DNA of 40,168 nt from Myxococcales bacterium (lineage in GTDB: Bacteria; Myxococcota_A; UBA9042): positions 1 to 40,168 of the forward strand of contig JAGSHB010000034.1 in NCBI GenBank assembly GCA_023954815.1, given 5' to 3'. The number at the start of each line of letters is the position of its first letter. Positions within the stretch are counted from its first letter, which is position 1. Shown here in pieces: positions 8,690 to 17,203 of this stretch. A program made the position numbers and the translations under genes. The notes under the pieces were generated by a model that saw nothing but the letters and a program-made list of their open reading frames with translations, was not told the DNA's origin and searched no databases.

Positions 8690-9601
8690 ATGGAGACGAG
8701 GCTGGAGGCGGTCCCGACCGCTTGGGAACGCGCCATGACCCTTGCAGTGGGGCTGGCCGATTCCCTGGCGCTTCGCGCGCTCCGCGCCCGTGGGTTTCGA
8801 AGCCGGCACGAAGCTTCTTCCCTGGGGCCGCTGCATGTGCTGGAGGGGGAAGGCACCGGCCCAATCCCCATCCTCGTGGTGCTTCACGGCCTGGGTGCCG
8901 CCGCCACGGATATGGGCCCCTTGATGTTGGCGGTGCGATCGTTGGCTGTGCGCATCCTGGTGCCGGACCTTCCCGGCCACGGACTCAACCCCGACGTTCC
9001 GGGTTCTTCGATGGAGCAACAGGAGCAGGCGGTCGTCGAGGTCTTGGATCGGTTGTTGGAAGACCAGCCGGCGGTGGTCTATGGGAACTCGCTCGGCGGC
9101 ATCGTAGCGCTTCGCTACGCGCTGCGCCGACCGGACAGGGTCGCAGGCGTGATGGTCGCCTCGCCTGGTGGCGCGCGCACGACCGAAGAAGAGCATCGCC
9201 TCGTCATGTCCAGCTTTCGCTCCGACACCCTCCGGAACAGTGCTGCGCTCGTAGCGAGGGTGTTCCCGAACTTGTGGTTCCGCCAGCACTTCGTGGTAGG
9301 CATGTCCATTCGGCTGCGCCGTCCGGCCGCCCGAGGATTTCTGCTCGAGGCCCGTTACGACCAGACGTTCCTGCCAGAGGAATTGGCAGCGCTGAGGGCA
9401 CCGATCCTGCTCAGTTGGGGGGCGGACGAGCGCGTTTTTCCTCCATCCCACCTGGCGTTCTTCAAGAGAAGCCTGCCGCCCCACGCGGAGATCCAGGAAC
9501 CGGAAGGGCACGGGCACTCGGCCTTCATCAAGGACGCTCGCGGGGTGGCCGCCCAGCTCCGTAAATTCAGCCATTCCCCCAGCGGAGACCCGCGCCGCTA
9601 G
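8690..9601 (+). CDS. Alpha/beta hydrolase
   Basis: A 303-residue alpha/beta hydrolase. The oxyanion motif HGLG is at 66-69, the nucleophile Ser134 sits in YGNSLGGI, the acid Asp246 is in SWGADERVF, and His274 or His276 is in EGHGHSAF. These form the usual Ser-Asp-His triad of esterases, lipases and related C-C or ester-bond hydrolases. A cap region lies between residues 160 and 230. The ATG at 8690 follows a G-rich stretch (CAGGGGGG). An in-frame ATG at 8591 would add 33 residues that do not look like part of the fold, so the shorter form is preferred. It is monocistronic and divergent from the membrane protein at 6061-8406. The substrate is unknown. Confidence 0.88.
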   Translation: METRLEAVPTAWERAMTLAVGLADSLALRALRARGFRSRHEASSLGPLHVLEGEGTGPIPILVVLHGLGAAATDMGPLMLAVRSLAVRILVPDLPGHGLNPDVPGSSMEQQEQAVVEVLDRLLEDQPAVVYGNSLGGIVALRYALRRPDRVAGVMVASPGGARTTEEEHRLVMSSFRSDTLRNSAALVARVFPNLWFRQHFVVGMSIRLRRPAARGFLLEARYDQTFLPEELAALRAPILLSWGADERVFPPSHLAFFKRSLPPHAEIQEPEGHGHSAFIKDARGVAAQLRKFSHSPSGDPRR

Positions 9602-9978
9602 AAGCTGACGCGACCGGTTCCGACACAGAAAGGCCTCCCGGCGAAACCGACGCGCCATGACCGCGACAGCGAGACGCTGGACACGCAGAAAGCAAAGCCC
9701 CAGCCGCGAGGCCGACGACGGGTGTCCGAGCTGATCGAAGCGAGCGTGACATGCCTCTAGGCCTCGTCCTGCGCGCGACAGCACAACGCCGAGTCGCACG
9801 CGCGACTTCGCTACTCAGAGGCGTGGAGCCAGTATCTGTTGATGTAGTCGCGACGGAGTGCACGCTGGTGGATAGGTACGCCTCGTATCGTCGAGCGAAA
9901 CGTCTATCTCCTCAAGACCGCGGGTAAGTGCAAGTAGCGCGACAGATGACGACAGACCTGACCGGGCGTGACGCGTGA
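9602..9978. other. Non-coding gap
   Basis: No gene is supported between the hydrolase and the convergent minus-strand gene. One minus-strand frame near 9640-9720 has a hydrophobic stretch followed by arginines, but no upstream gene to attach to. Confidence 0.5.
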
Positions 9979-10800
9979 TTAGCCCGGCGAAGACCACGTG
10001 CCTGGGGTGAACCGAACCTTGCATTTGAACCGATCTCCGTCCTTGTTCAACACCCCGACCACACCGTCGTAGGCGAGGACATCGCCGCTGCCCATGTCGA
10101 GGCGAAACCGCATTTCCCCCGCGAAGGCGCGGAGGAGCATGCTGTCCGGCTCGATGACAATGGAGAGCGTGTGCTGACCAGCTTTCTTGCGTTCGGCGAC
10201 CTTCCGCGCGCGAAATCGGTACCATGCCAGACGCGATGGCGCCGCTAGATTGAACTTCACGGTCTTACCCGACGCCAAGGCACCACGCCGGTCTGCCAGG
10301 AAGAAGTCGAGCCCTCCTGAGTTGACCGCCGGCGCAGGAATGCGAAGGGTCTTGCGCTCCACGGTCTCTCCGGCGCCCGAGCGGTGGCTCACGAAGTATT
10401 TAGTGCCTCGTTGCCGAACGCGACTCAATTTGCCCAAAGTCGGGTGCTCGACGTGCACCCTTGGAAAATAGCGTTGTCCGGAAGTCCATGAGACCGAACG
10501 CGTCATCAGCACCCGCCCCTTTGGGGAGCGTGAGACGGCTCGCGATGACACTGGCTTTCCTGCTTGGCGAACGGCACGCACCGTGACGCGATAGGCCACC
10601 TGACCACCTGCTACCGACCGAGCGACTCCATGAGACTTGCGTGAACTTGGAGCCGAGGTGTTGACGGCGTGCGCTTCCAAACCGACGAGGCAGATGCTCA
10701 AGGACACGAGCGAGGCCAGCAGGCCAGCGACAAAGACCGCTGCTTGATGCCGCTCCTCTCCGCCTGGGGTGTCGGTGCTAGACTCTGGCGACGATTGCAT
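9979..10800 (-). CDS. Membrane-anchored periplasmic protein, unknown function
   Basis: A 273-residue protein with one N-terminal membrane segment (residues about 21-43, AVFVAGLLASLVSLSICLVG) and a beta-rich soluble domain outside the membrane. The ATG at 10800 is chosen because AAGGAG lies seven bases upstream; longer in-frame starts lack one. The soluble part alternates short strands rich in Arg/Lys and aromatics, such as GKTVKFNLAAPSRLAWYRFRA and MRFRLDMGSGDVLAYDG. This recalls the barrel-like DUF3108/DUF6134 type of envelope protein, which is a tentative comparison. There are few cysteines and no catalytic motif. It stands alone between gaps. It is probably a real gene, judging from start signal, anchor and coherent composition. 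Confidence 0.7.
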   Translation of the reverse strand: MQSSPESSTDTPGGEERHQAAVFVAGLLASLVSLSICLVGLEAHAVNTSAPSSRKSHGVARSVAGGQVAYRVTVRAVRQAGKPVSSRAVSRSPKGRVLMTRSVSWTSGQRYFPRVHVEHPTLGKLSRVRQRGTKYFVSHRSGAGETVERKTLRIPAPAVNSGGLDFFLADRRGALASGKTVKFNLAAPSRLAWYRFRARKVAERKKAGQHTLSIVIEPDSMLLRAFAGEMRFRLDMGSGDVLAYDGVVGVLNKDGDRFKCKVRFTPGTWSSPG

Positions 10801-11500
10801 TGCCACTCCTTGCTGTTGCTCAAGCTGTGCGGATGCCCCAGTCGCTAAGCCGGCAGTCGACCATGAGGCCAGCGTCAAGCTCAATCGCGCTCAGGCCGCT
10901 GTTGGACGCCGCCGCAAAGGTGATGTCAGCCGGCCTGGCCTGCGAGAGGGTCGTCATCAACGCTCGCTTCATCCTCGAATCCAGTATCTACTGCTCGAAG
11001 GCGCCGAACTTAGAGGGCCGAACACGCCGTGTCACGGCTTTTCTCGTGGTGAGGGCGCCCACGGTCGCACCTGTCGGAGTGCGCTCGACAAGGGCAGGAG
11101 AGCGAGAGCTCACAGCATGGCGCATGTGTCGCCACGTAGGCGACTTCCTTCATCAAGTGGGGGGCTTCTTTACCCTGGATCTTTGTCGTGTGGGTACCGA
11201 GTCCGCAGTTCGGCGGAAAGGCGTCGACCAAAGTGAGCTCGGCGCAGTTGAGTCTGTGGGTCGCTGCCGTCATCGGCTGGGCGAGAGAGAAGGTCGACAA
11301 GCCCCCTCAGAGCACGCTCAGAAAGCGCTCTTCAAGGCAGCGTTTGGCAGGCAAGCAAGCCCATCAATGCGGCTCTCCCGCTCAGTTCCGCTCGGTCTGG
11401 CGGCCCCGGGGAACAAAAATTGCTGCCCGGTTCGCCGTTGCCGAAAATCACTGCGATATCAAAGCGGGTTGGAGTGATAGGTTGGTGCTGCAGTAGCGGT

Positions 11501-11527
11501 GGCGTTGGCGTTGGCGTTGGCGTTGGC
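11501..11527. repeat. GGCGTT hexamer tandem repeat
   Basis: Four and a half perfect copies of GGCGTT. In the minus frame it would encode a Pro-Thr run (PTPTPTP), but no supporting gene surrounds it. The length may vary between strains by slippage. Confidence 0.85.
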
Positions 11528-11597
11528 CCTATAGAGTGTCGATGGTGTTGAAGGTATTGAGTTTTGTCGAGTTGTGGTGCAAGTGGGTGTCTCTTTC

Positions 11598-11620
11598 GGC
11601 GCTGAGAAGGACTCAGCGCC
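11598..11620. repeat. Inverted repeat, 8-bp stem
   Basis: GGCGCTGA (11598-11605) and TCAGCGCC (11613-11620) form a perfect stem with a 7-base loop. No T-run follows on either strand, so a classical terminator is not supported. Confidence 0.5.
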
Positions 11621-11900
11621 CGAGCGGAAGTGGGGGGAAATCTCACGTCTTCAGAGACGGAATCGGCTCTGCGCTCATCTGGCCTAGGCTGACGTGGGCG
11701 GTCGTCCGGCGTGGCCGCGGGCTAGTGGGTCTTCGTCGGCTAGTTCTGCACGCCCGTGACGTTCTACTGCGCAACTGTGGCATCGCCCCAGGCCGCGAGC
11801 CACTTCATGGGATTGCGCCGCGAGGCGAACGTGGGAGAGCATGGTGGTCGTCAGATAGCCGGGTGGCCATTTGCCTCCGTGCGGACCGAGGAGAATTCGG

Positions 11901-12323
11901 ATGATCAAACGCATCAAGTATGTCAGCCGCCACGCACGGCGCCTCACACAGAGCGACATCGACGCGATTGCGGAGGTCTCAGCTAGCAAGAACGCCAAAG
12001 CGGGTATCACCGGCGTGTTCATGTCCACGGGTGAGTTGTTTTTTCAGGTCCTCGAGGGTCCAGCGGAGGCGATCGACGCGCTGATCGTCAAAATCATCAG
12101 CGATGACCGGCACACGGACGTTCTGGTTCTTGGCGCCCCCGAGCTCAGCGAGCGCCGACTGTTCGGTCAGTGGTCGATGCGGAAGTTCCAGCCCGCTTAC
12201 GAGTCGTCAGACCGGCTCGCCCCCCTGCACGCGCTGGTAAAAATCATCGCAGATGCTCAGCGTCAGAACGTGGAATTGAGCAGCATCATCGAGCGCGGCA
12301 TCTGGCGGGAACTCAACGGTTGA
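11901..12323 (+). CDS. Short BLUF-domain blue-light photoreceptor
   Basis: A 140-residue protein that is essentially one BLUF domain (residues 1-95) plus a short helical tail. All key flavin-site residues are present: Tyr7 (AppA Tyr21), Asn31 (Asn45), Gln49 in FFQVLEGP (Gln63), and Trp91 and Met93 in QWSM (Trp104 and Met106). The ITG block (GITGVF) and the DDRH turn are also typical. It should bind FAD and switch hydrogen bonding of Gln49 on blue light. Short BLUF proteins such as PixD signal through partner proteins, and no output domain is fused here. GAGGAG lies eight bases before the ATG at 11901 and fixes the start. Both sides are gene-poor, so the partner is not visible in this window. 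Confidence 0.93.
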   Translation: MIKRIKYVSRHARRLTQSDIDAIAEVSASKNAKAGITGVFMSTGELFFQVLEGPAEAIDALIVKIISDDRHTDVLVLGAPELSERRLFGQWSMRKFQPAYESSDRLAPLHALVKIIADAQRQNVELSSIIERGIWRELNG

Positions 12324-12597
12324 TTGACGGTGGTGCAATATCCACCGAACTCGCCGCCTACCTATCCGCGACTGAGGCTTGTCCCCGGCCTGTGCCAAAT
12401 CTCGGCCGACCCGGTTGTGCGCGCAGATCGCGCATCCATATCAGTAGTCTTCGAGCCGGATCGACCCGCAGCTGATCGCAAAGGCGACGGACGAGCTGTG
12501 CGTGAGCACTCCAAACACGCTTCAGTCGTTCGTTTGGGCACAGCTCGTCGAGGAGCACACTGCGTGTCCAGCTGCACCAGCTCGCCCAGCCTGCCTC

Positions 12598-13095
12598 CGC
12601 AGCGTCGCGGGAGTACAAGTTCAGCATTCCGCCGACTCGCCTACATCACTTCACCTCGCCCGTGCAGAGAATCTGCTTTGGGTCGGGGGCGATCAGCGGG
12701 TTGCCCAATCCCTGGTGGTGGTGCTCAGCACTGTCATGCTCAGCCTATTCTGTGAGCGCCCAGCACAGGTGCCGCTGGCCGAGCCACGCCATCCGGTCGG
12801 TGCACTCCGACTGGATGGGCAAGACGAATCGCTTGGCGTGGGCGTTCAGGTTTGGACTCCTCACTGGTGGCCGCCCCGGCGTCACCCCGCTGTCGTTCAG
12901 CATCCTTCGGCATACGGTAGCGCAAAGCGGGGCCCGATCTAAGATAAGCTGCCGGATACGCCGACCGCCCATCTGCTCGCGCAGGACCGTGTCCTCCTCC
13001 TTCAGGTACGCGACAATGGCCTGCTGCTCGCGGCTGACCCGGCTGACGAGAATGAAAACGAGGAGCCGAGTCGGCGGCGGGTGTTTGTCCACTGG
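12598..13095 (-). pseudogene. Transposase relic (rve/DDE type), internally deleted
   Basis: Read on the minus strand from about 13050 the relic keeps the N-terminal helix of a common integrase-core transposase (REQQAIVAYLKEEDTVLREQ, then MGGRRIR). It jumps directly into LNDSGVTPG, SPNLNAHAKRFVLPIQSEC and DRMAWLGQRHL, which belong to the C-terminal third. After an in-frame TAG it continues with AEHHHQGLGNPLIAPD, a TGA, and CRRVGGMLNLYSRDAAEA, which matches the family's final RLGGMLNYYYREA block. Most of the DDE catalytic core is therefore deleted and at least two stops interrupt the rest. The family is assigned from motif recall; the IS name is not determined. Confidence 0.75.
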
Positions 13096-13212
13096 GCCAG
13101 TTTGGTCCCCCTCTGTGGGCGGGACAAATCACGACCGGTAGCCTGCGCGATCGACGCGCTGCGCGGGCCGCATCTTTGCGTTGGTGTGAAGCTAAATGTC
13201 CTAAAATTCAGG

Positions 13213-14919
13213 CTATTTTGGGGATACGTCGTAGAGGCGAAGGTCGATCCGGCCGTCGTAGACGCCGTGTTCGCCGGGTTCGCTGTACCCTTCATACGGA
13301 AACTTAGACCGCGCGACGATGGGTCCCTTCATCCACGATTTTTCACAGCCCTGGTAGCCGACCTGATGACAGTCCAAACTGACGTGATAGAGCACGCACC
13401 CCTGATTGAGCGACGGGATTTGTGCCTGCAACGCTGCGACCGTCGTGGCTTCGTACTGCTCCGCGGAGGTGCCATCAATCACGATCAACCCACCTGTGAC
13501 GAGGCCGTGAATCTCGGAGTCCGGGCGCTGAACTTGCCGGGCGGTCGGGATGATAATCCGGCATTTCGGGCGCTTCGCGACAGCGGCCGCTAGGAAGCGA
13601 ACCTGCCGCTGCATCTCCATGGAGAGCCAGCCAGCTTGCGTCGATCGGTCGGCGATCTCCACGAAGGTGCGGGTCCGATCGAGGCGTTGCGAAGTGAGCG
13701 TCGCGGGGTTGGTGAACAACCCAGTCATCACCACTGCGGCGAACGTGCGACGAAGTGGGCGGCTCGTCCACGTCTGCTGGACGACGCGCCAGCCGAACAC
13801 AGCCCACAAGGCAAGGACAGGTAGCAAGAAGCTCAGATAGCGGACGAGCTCGTAAGGCGCGCGACCGTCGTGACCGGCGGTGTGGTAGGCGCGATAGAGC
13901 GCCAGCCCTGAGATGGCGACAAATCCTGTGTGGATCGGACGACGGTGACCGCTCACGATCCCCAGCACGATGAGCGCGATGACGCCAGGCGACACGGTGT
14001 CCCAGAGGTTGATGAGCAGCGCCAACGTCGATGTGTCCAGCGGGTTGATTGCGTGGAGGACGGCGCGAAGCTCGTGAAAGCGCGCGTACTCGCCGAGGAG
14101 CTCCACGACCACGGCGGGGCTCACGATGAGTAGGGCACCGCCAGCCAGCAGCATACGGTTTTGGCGCCAGTCGCCGATCTTGTCTTGAATCAGCCGCCAC
14201 AGTCGGTCGGCGCGCCGCGAGAATTGAGTCGGCCCCAGCAGCAGCCGCCAGAACGCTAACGCCGCGGCTGGCAGGGCGACAATGGCGGGCTCCTGTCGGG
14301 TGTTCGCTGAGAACATGACGAGCAGCGCTAGGCCAGCCATGCCGGCCCATCCGGGCCAGTCTGTGCGCGTTTTTGATGAAAATACAGTCTGATAGCACAG
14401 AGTGCCGACCATGCCATAGGTGAAGAGTAGCTGGCTTGGGGTCTCTGCGACGGCAGCGATGTCGAATAGCGGTGTCACCGCCAGCGCGAATGCTGCCGCA
14501 ACAGCGGATGTCCAACTTCCGAGTACGTGTGCAGACAACGTAGCGAAGGCGAACACATTGAACGCGGCCAGGGCCAGGTTCATCCGGTGGATACCCTCAA
14601 GCGGAGGGACAAAGCCGTGCCCGGCCAGCGCTCGAAAGGCGCCGGCGTTCAGGAGCGGATCTCGCAAGTCACCCATTACTGTGCTGGCTGCGACGAGGCT
14701 CCCGCCCTCCGTCAAGGTGGTGCCCAGCTCCCAGACCTCCTGTGCGGGTAGGAATTGAAACACGGCCGCACCAAGGGCGACGCCCGCGCCGATCACGACC
14801 AAACCGATGCGTTCGGCGGCGCCGCCTCGAACGGCGCGGTGGATGCATAGCGCCAGGGTCAGCAGGCCGAGCACCGCGTTGAGTGTGTAGTAGAGCTGCA
14901 AGCTGGCCCCGGTGTCCAC
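13213..14919 (-). CDS. Polytopic membrane protein, GT-C-like
   Basis: A 568-residue membrane protein with about ten to eleven hydrophobic helices starting at residue 8 and a C-terminal extracytoplasmic domain of about 110 residues. The tail carries Cys residues and an FPYEGY...DGRIDLRLYDV segment. The same order (Cys, D/E-Cys, Cys, FP, LR+Y/W) closes the protein at 6061-8406, so the two appear related. A role in transferring sugars or other groups from a lipid carrier would fit the helix arrangement, but no signature residue proves it. The start is the GTG at 14919, which has no clear ribosome-binding site and could be wrong by a few codons. Flanking gaps leave it monocistronic. Confidence 0.75.
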   Translation of the reverse strand: MDTGASLQLYYTLNAVLGLLTLALCIHRAVRGGAAERIGLVVIGAGVALGAAVFQFLPAQEVWELGTTLTEGGSLVAASTVMGDLRDPLLNAGAFRALAGHGFVPPLEGIHRMNLALAAFNVFAFATLSAHVLGSWTSAVAAAFALAVTPLFDIAAVAETPSQLLFTYGMVGTLCYQTVFSSKTRTDWPGWAGMAGLALLVMFSANTRQEPAIVALPAAALAFWRLLLGPTQFSRRADRLWRLIQDKIGDWRQNRMLLAGGALLIVSPAVVVELLGEYARFHELRAVLHAINPLDTSTLALLINLWDTVSPGVIALIVLGIVSGHRRPIHTGFVAISGLALYRAYHTAGHDGRAPYELVRYLSFLLPVLALWAVFGWRVVQQTWTSRPLRRTFAAVVMTGLFTNPATLTSQRLDRTRTFVEIADRSTQAGWLSMEMQRQVRFLAAAVAKRPKCRIIIPTARQVQRPDSEIHGLVTGGLIVIDGTSAEQYEATTVAALQAQIPSLNQGCVLYHVSLDCHQVGYQGCEKSWMKGPIVARSKFPYEGYSEPGEHGVYDGRIDLRLYDVSPK

Positions 14920-15565
14920 GCTGGCAGGACATTGCCAGCAGCAGTGAGTTCGTTGACTTCGTGGCTGCGATGGTGGCGCCGTGGTGAGGAGAACTCAAGA
15001 CGCGGACAATGGGGCATTTGCTTCCCCAAGTCGAAACGAAAACGACTAACGAAACGCGTGCGTCATCGTCCGTGGGGCGACATGCGGCTAGCCGACGCGT
15101 ATGGGCTTTAGAAGGGCGCCAATTTGTCTGGCCAGCTCGTCGAGCGGTACGTTGGCCTCGTGTTCTGGATAGCAGCTGCGCACACGCTCCGCCGCCTTCC
15201 CAAGCCCAAGCCCGATCAACCGGAGGCCGGTGGACGGCTGGGTGAGCACGGTGATGGCGTCCCGCAGGGCCTGGGAGCTGGAACGCCGCCACGCCGGCTC
15301 GCTGACTCGGAACATCCACGGAAAAAGACAGGCAGCGGCTGAGGTCCGCCCACGAACCTCTCGCCCAAGATCTCGCCGGTCGGCTGATTACCGTGGAAAA
15401 AAGCGCAGCATACCCAGGTAGTCCCCCTCGCCGAGAGCTCGCATGAAGCGAGAGCCCCGGCAGTGGTCACGGTAGGCCGGTGACAGCGCCGAACGGTCCG
15501 CACATTCGGCCGGGTTCATGGTCGCAGACATGCGGAAACTGGGCGCGACGGCCTTCCCCACCGCG
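14920..15565. other. Non-coding gap upstream of the RnfD-like gene
   Basis: No gene is certain. A 75-residue minus frame (15088-15315, ending DELARQIGALLKPIRVG) has plausible composition but no recognisable family and no ribosome-binding site. The right end probably holds promoter and leader of the trio that follows. Confidence 0.4.
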
Positions 15566-15602
15566 CCGGTCCCCTCGCCACGATGCCCGGTGAGGGGACC
15601 GG
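15566..15602 (+). promoter_or_regulatory. Leader hairpin covering the ribosome-binding site
   Basis: CCGGTCCCCTC (15566-15576) pairs perfectly with GAGGGGACCGG (15592-15602): an 11-bp GC-rich stem with a 15-base loop. The right arm contains the G-rich ribosome-binding site for the ATG at 15607, so folding would block initiation. No T-run follows, which argues against a terminator. Confidence 0.6.
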
Positions 15603-15606
15603 AGAC

Positions 15607-17022
15607 ATGTGCCGACACGAAGCCCAGTTGAGCCCGAGAATTGAGCTTCCTACGAATCGCCTGGCACTTAGCGAGGCCGGTCACCCCACGGAGGTGCGAG
15701 CGTGCTGGGTTCGCAAGTTCGTGTACCCTCGCGGCATGCTCGCTGCCGCCGTCACCATCGCAGTCGTCATCCTTCCCGCGTTGCTATGGGCAGACGTGGC
15801 CCTGGCGTCTGCGTCTGTCGGACTACACCATCCGCGCTTGAATGTGCCGCTGTACACCATGAGCCAGTGGACGACCGGCTTGGTCGCGCTCGCCGCGCTG
15901 TCACTCACTATCGCCGCCCACCGATCCCGCCACGACGGCGTTCGCCGCCCGGTGCTTCGCGCGCACATCAAGCTCACCCACGCCTTACCCGCCCTGATTC
16001 AATGCGGCATCTACGCGTACTGGGCACTCTATTGGCGACCGCTACCGGGATTGCTGGCGTTCATCGGCTGGCAGTTGATCTGGGCGTTTTCGTTGGACTG
16101 CGCGCTTCGGCTGTGGCGATACGGTCAGTGGACCGTCGGCCTTGGTCCCGCGCCAATCGTCCTGAGCGCGAACCTCATCGCCATGTTTACCCCGACCGAG
16201 TGGCCCATGTCGGTCGCGATCATCACCTTGGCACTCCTGTCCCGGGAGTTCATCCGCATCGACGGTCGGCACATCTTCAACCCCTCGGCCTTTGGTGTCG
16301 CTGCGATAGGCGTCTGCAATCTGATTTGGCCGCACCTGGGCAACGCGGACCGAGCTCACGAGTTCAGTGTGCCCCCGAACATGACCGAGGTTGTCGTCGT
16401 GCTTGCGCTGATCGTCCAAGTCCGCCTGCCGGTCGTGTTGTCGACGCTTGGCGCCGCCGCGGCCTTGTGGCTGCTGGAGGGCATGGGAATGCCGGTCATG
16501 AGCCCGACGTGGGCGCCCGTAACCCTCGTCTTGCTGCTGTTTCTCACGGACCCCGCAACCATCCCCAAGGGGCCAACCGGCCGGCTGCTATTTGGTCTCA
16601 TCGCGGGAACTCTCATGGGTGTGATCGGCGTCGGATTGGAGTCTGCGGGCAACTCCGACTTCTACGCCAAGGCGATACCCATCCCGCTGACCAATCTGCT
16701 CACGCCGGCGATCTCTCGCTGGGCTGACGCGGTCGACCATCGGCTACCCCAACTGGCTGACACCCTGAATCCGCGCCACAATCTGCGGCATGTCGGCCTT
16801 TGGGTCGCGGCCATCGCGTTGCTAGTGAGCAGCGGCGTCAAGTCGAACCAAGTCAGTCGTCACACGCATCGGGTCCACCGCGTCAATCGCACGCCATGTC
16901 TTCAGCTCGATGCAGGAGAGGTCGACTGCGAGCGCAACCCGCTGTTCTGTCAGCCGCTACGCTTCGATCTGGAGGTGCGGTGCTGGTGGCGCAGACTCCA
17001 CGAGCCAGACGAGGCTGGCTAA
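15607..17022 (+). CDS. NQR2/RnfD-like membrane protein
   Basis: A polytopic protein of about 471 residues with roughly ten helices. It carries two blocks typical of the NQR2/RnfD/RnfE family: GRHIFNPSAFGV (residues 220-231) and FLTDPATIPKGPTGRLLFG (about 313-331). In true RnfD/NqrB a Thr in a GAT-type motif near the C-terminal helices carries covalent FMN. No such motif is seen here, and the region instead reads FYAKAIPIPLTNLLTPAIS. The C-terminal tail is extended, with several Cys (PCLQLDAGEVDCERN and FCQPLRF). No other Rnf or Nqr subunit is nearby, so it is not part of a standard complex. The start is uncertain: ATG 15607 has GAGGGG upstream inside a hairpin, while 15583, GTG 15694 and ATG 15736 are alternatives. 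It is the first gene of the trio. Confidence 0.8.
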   Translation: MCRHEAQLSPRIELPTNRLALSEAGHPTEVRACWVRKFVYPRGMLAAAVTIAVVILPALLWADVALASASVGLHHPRLNVPLYTMSQWTTGLVALAALSLTIAAHRSRHDGVRRPVLRAHIKLTHALPALIQCGIYAYWALYWRPLPGLLAFIGWQLIWAFSLDCALRLWRYGQWTVGLGPAPIVLSANLIAMFTPTEWPMSVAIITLALLSREFIRIDGRHIFNPSAFGVAAIGVCNLIWPHLGNADRAHEFSVPPNMTEVVVVLALIVQVRLPVVLSTLGAAAALWLLEGMGMPVMSPTWAPVTLVLLLFLTDPATIPKGPTGRLLFGLIAGTLMGVIGVGLESAGNSDFYAKAIPIPLTNLLTPAISRWADAVDHRLPQLADTLNPRHNLRHVGLWVAAIALLVSSGVKSNQVSRHTHRVHRVNRTPCLQLDAGEVDCERNPLFCQPLRFDLEVRCWWRRLHEPDEAG

Positions 17023-17028
17023 CGGTCT

Positions 17029-17187
17029 ATGCTAGGTGTCGAGCTAAGCGGAGACTTTGTGTTCTGCACCGGTCTGCTGCGATGGGACGACCAGAGGAGC
17101 AACGTGTGGGGGACGGCAACCGAATTCGCGCTCTCGCTCCTAGACCCGAACGGGCGGTTGCGCCATGCTGGCCCGGCAGTGCCGTGA
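17029..17187 (+). CDS. Possible small ORF, 52 aa
   Basis: An ATG frame seven bases after the RnfD-like stop encodes MLGVELSGDFVFCTG and ends in GRLRHAGPAVP. It fills the space before the next gene but has no clear ribosome-binding site. It may be a small protein, or a frameshifted remnant of the tail of the preceding gene. Confidence 0.25.
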   Translation: MLGVELSGDFVFCTGLLRWDDQRSNVWGTATEFALSLLDPNGRLRHAGPAVP

Positions 17188-17203
17188 GCCCAATCGGAGC
17201 GCG

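Larger units (their letters stand above)
10801..11900. other. Long non-coding gap upstream of BLUF gene
   Basis: No frame in this 1.1 kb is convincing as a gene. Seen in it are a hexanucleotide tandem repeat (11501-11527) and an 8-bp inverted repeat (GGCGCTGA/TCAGCGCC, 11598-11620) without a T-tract. Overlapping frames on both strands have no recognisable motif. Confidence 0.5.

Noticed and set aside
9600-9760. Possible MYXO-CTERM-like tail on the minus strand
   Set aside because: A hydrophobic stretch followed by arginines is split between two frames and has no upstream secreted protein to belong to.
8183-9799. 538-codon minus-strand frame
   Set aside because: It lies antisense to the alpha/beta hydrolase, whose catalytic triad is intact, and its own translation shows no family and very high Arg/His content.
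11332-11646. Minus frame with Pro-Thr repeat
   Set aside because: The PTPTPTP run comes from the GGCGTT tandem repeat. The rest of the frame has no start signal or recognisable domain.
12328-12347. Hairpin after the BLUF gene
   Set aside because: Only a 6-bp stem with an 8-base loop and no T-tract; too weak to call a terminator.
15088-15315. 75-codon minus frame with plausible composition
   Set aside because: There is no ribosome-binding site, no family and no neighbour context. It is kept only as a note in the gap entry.
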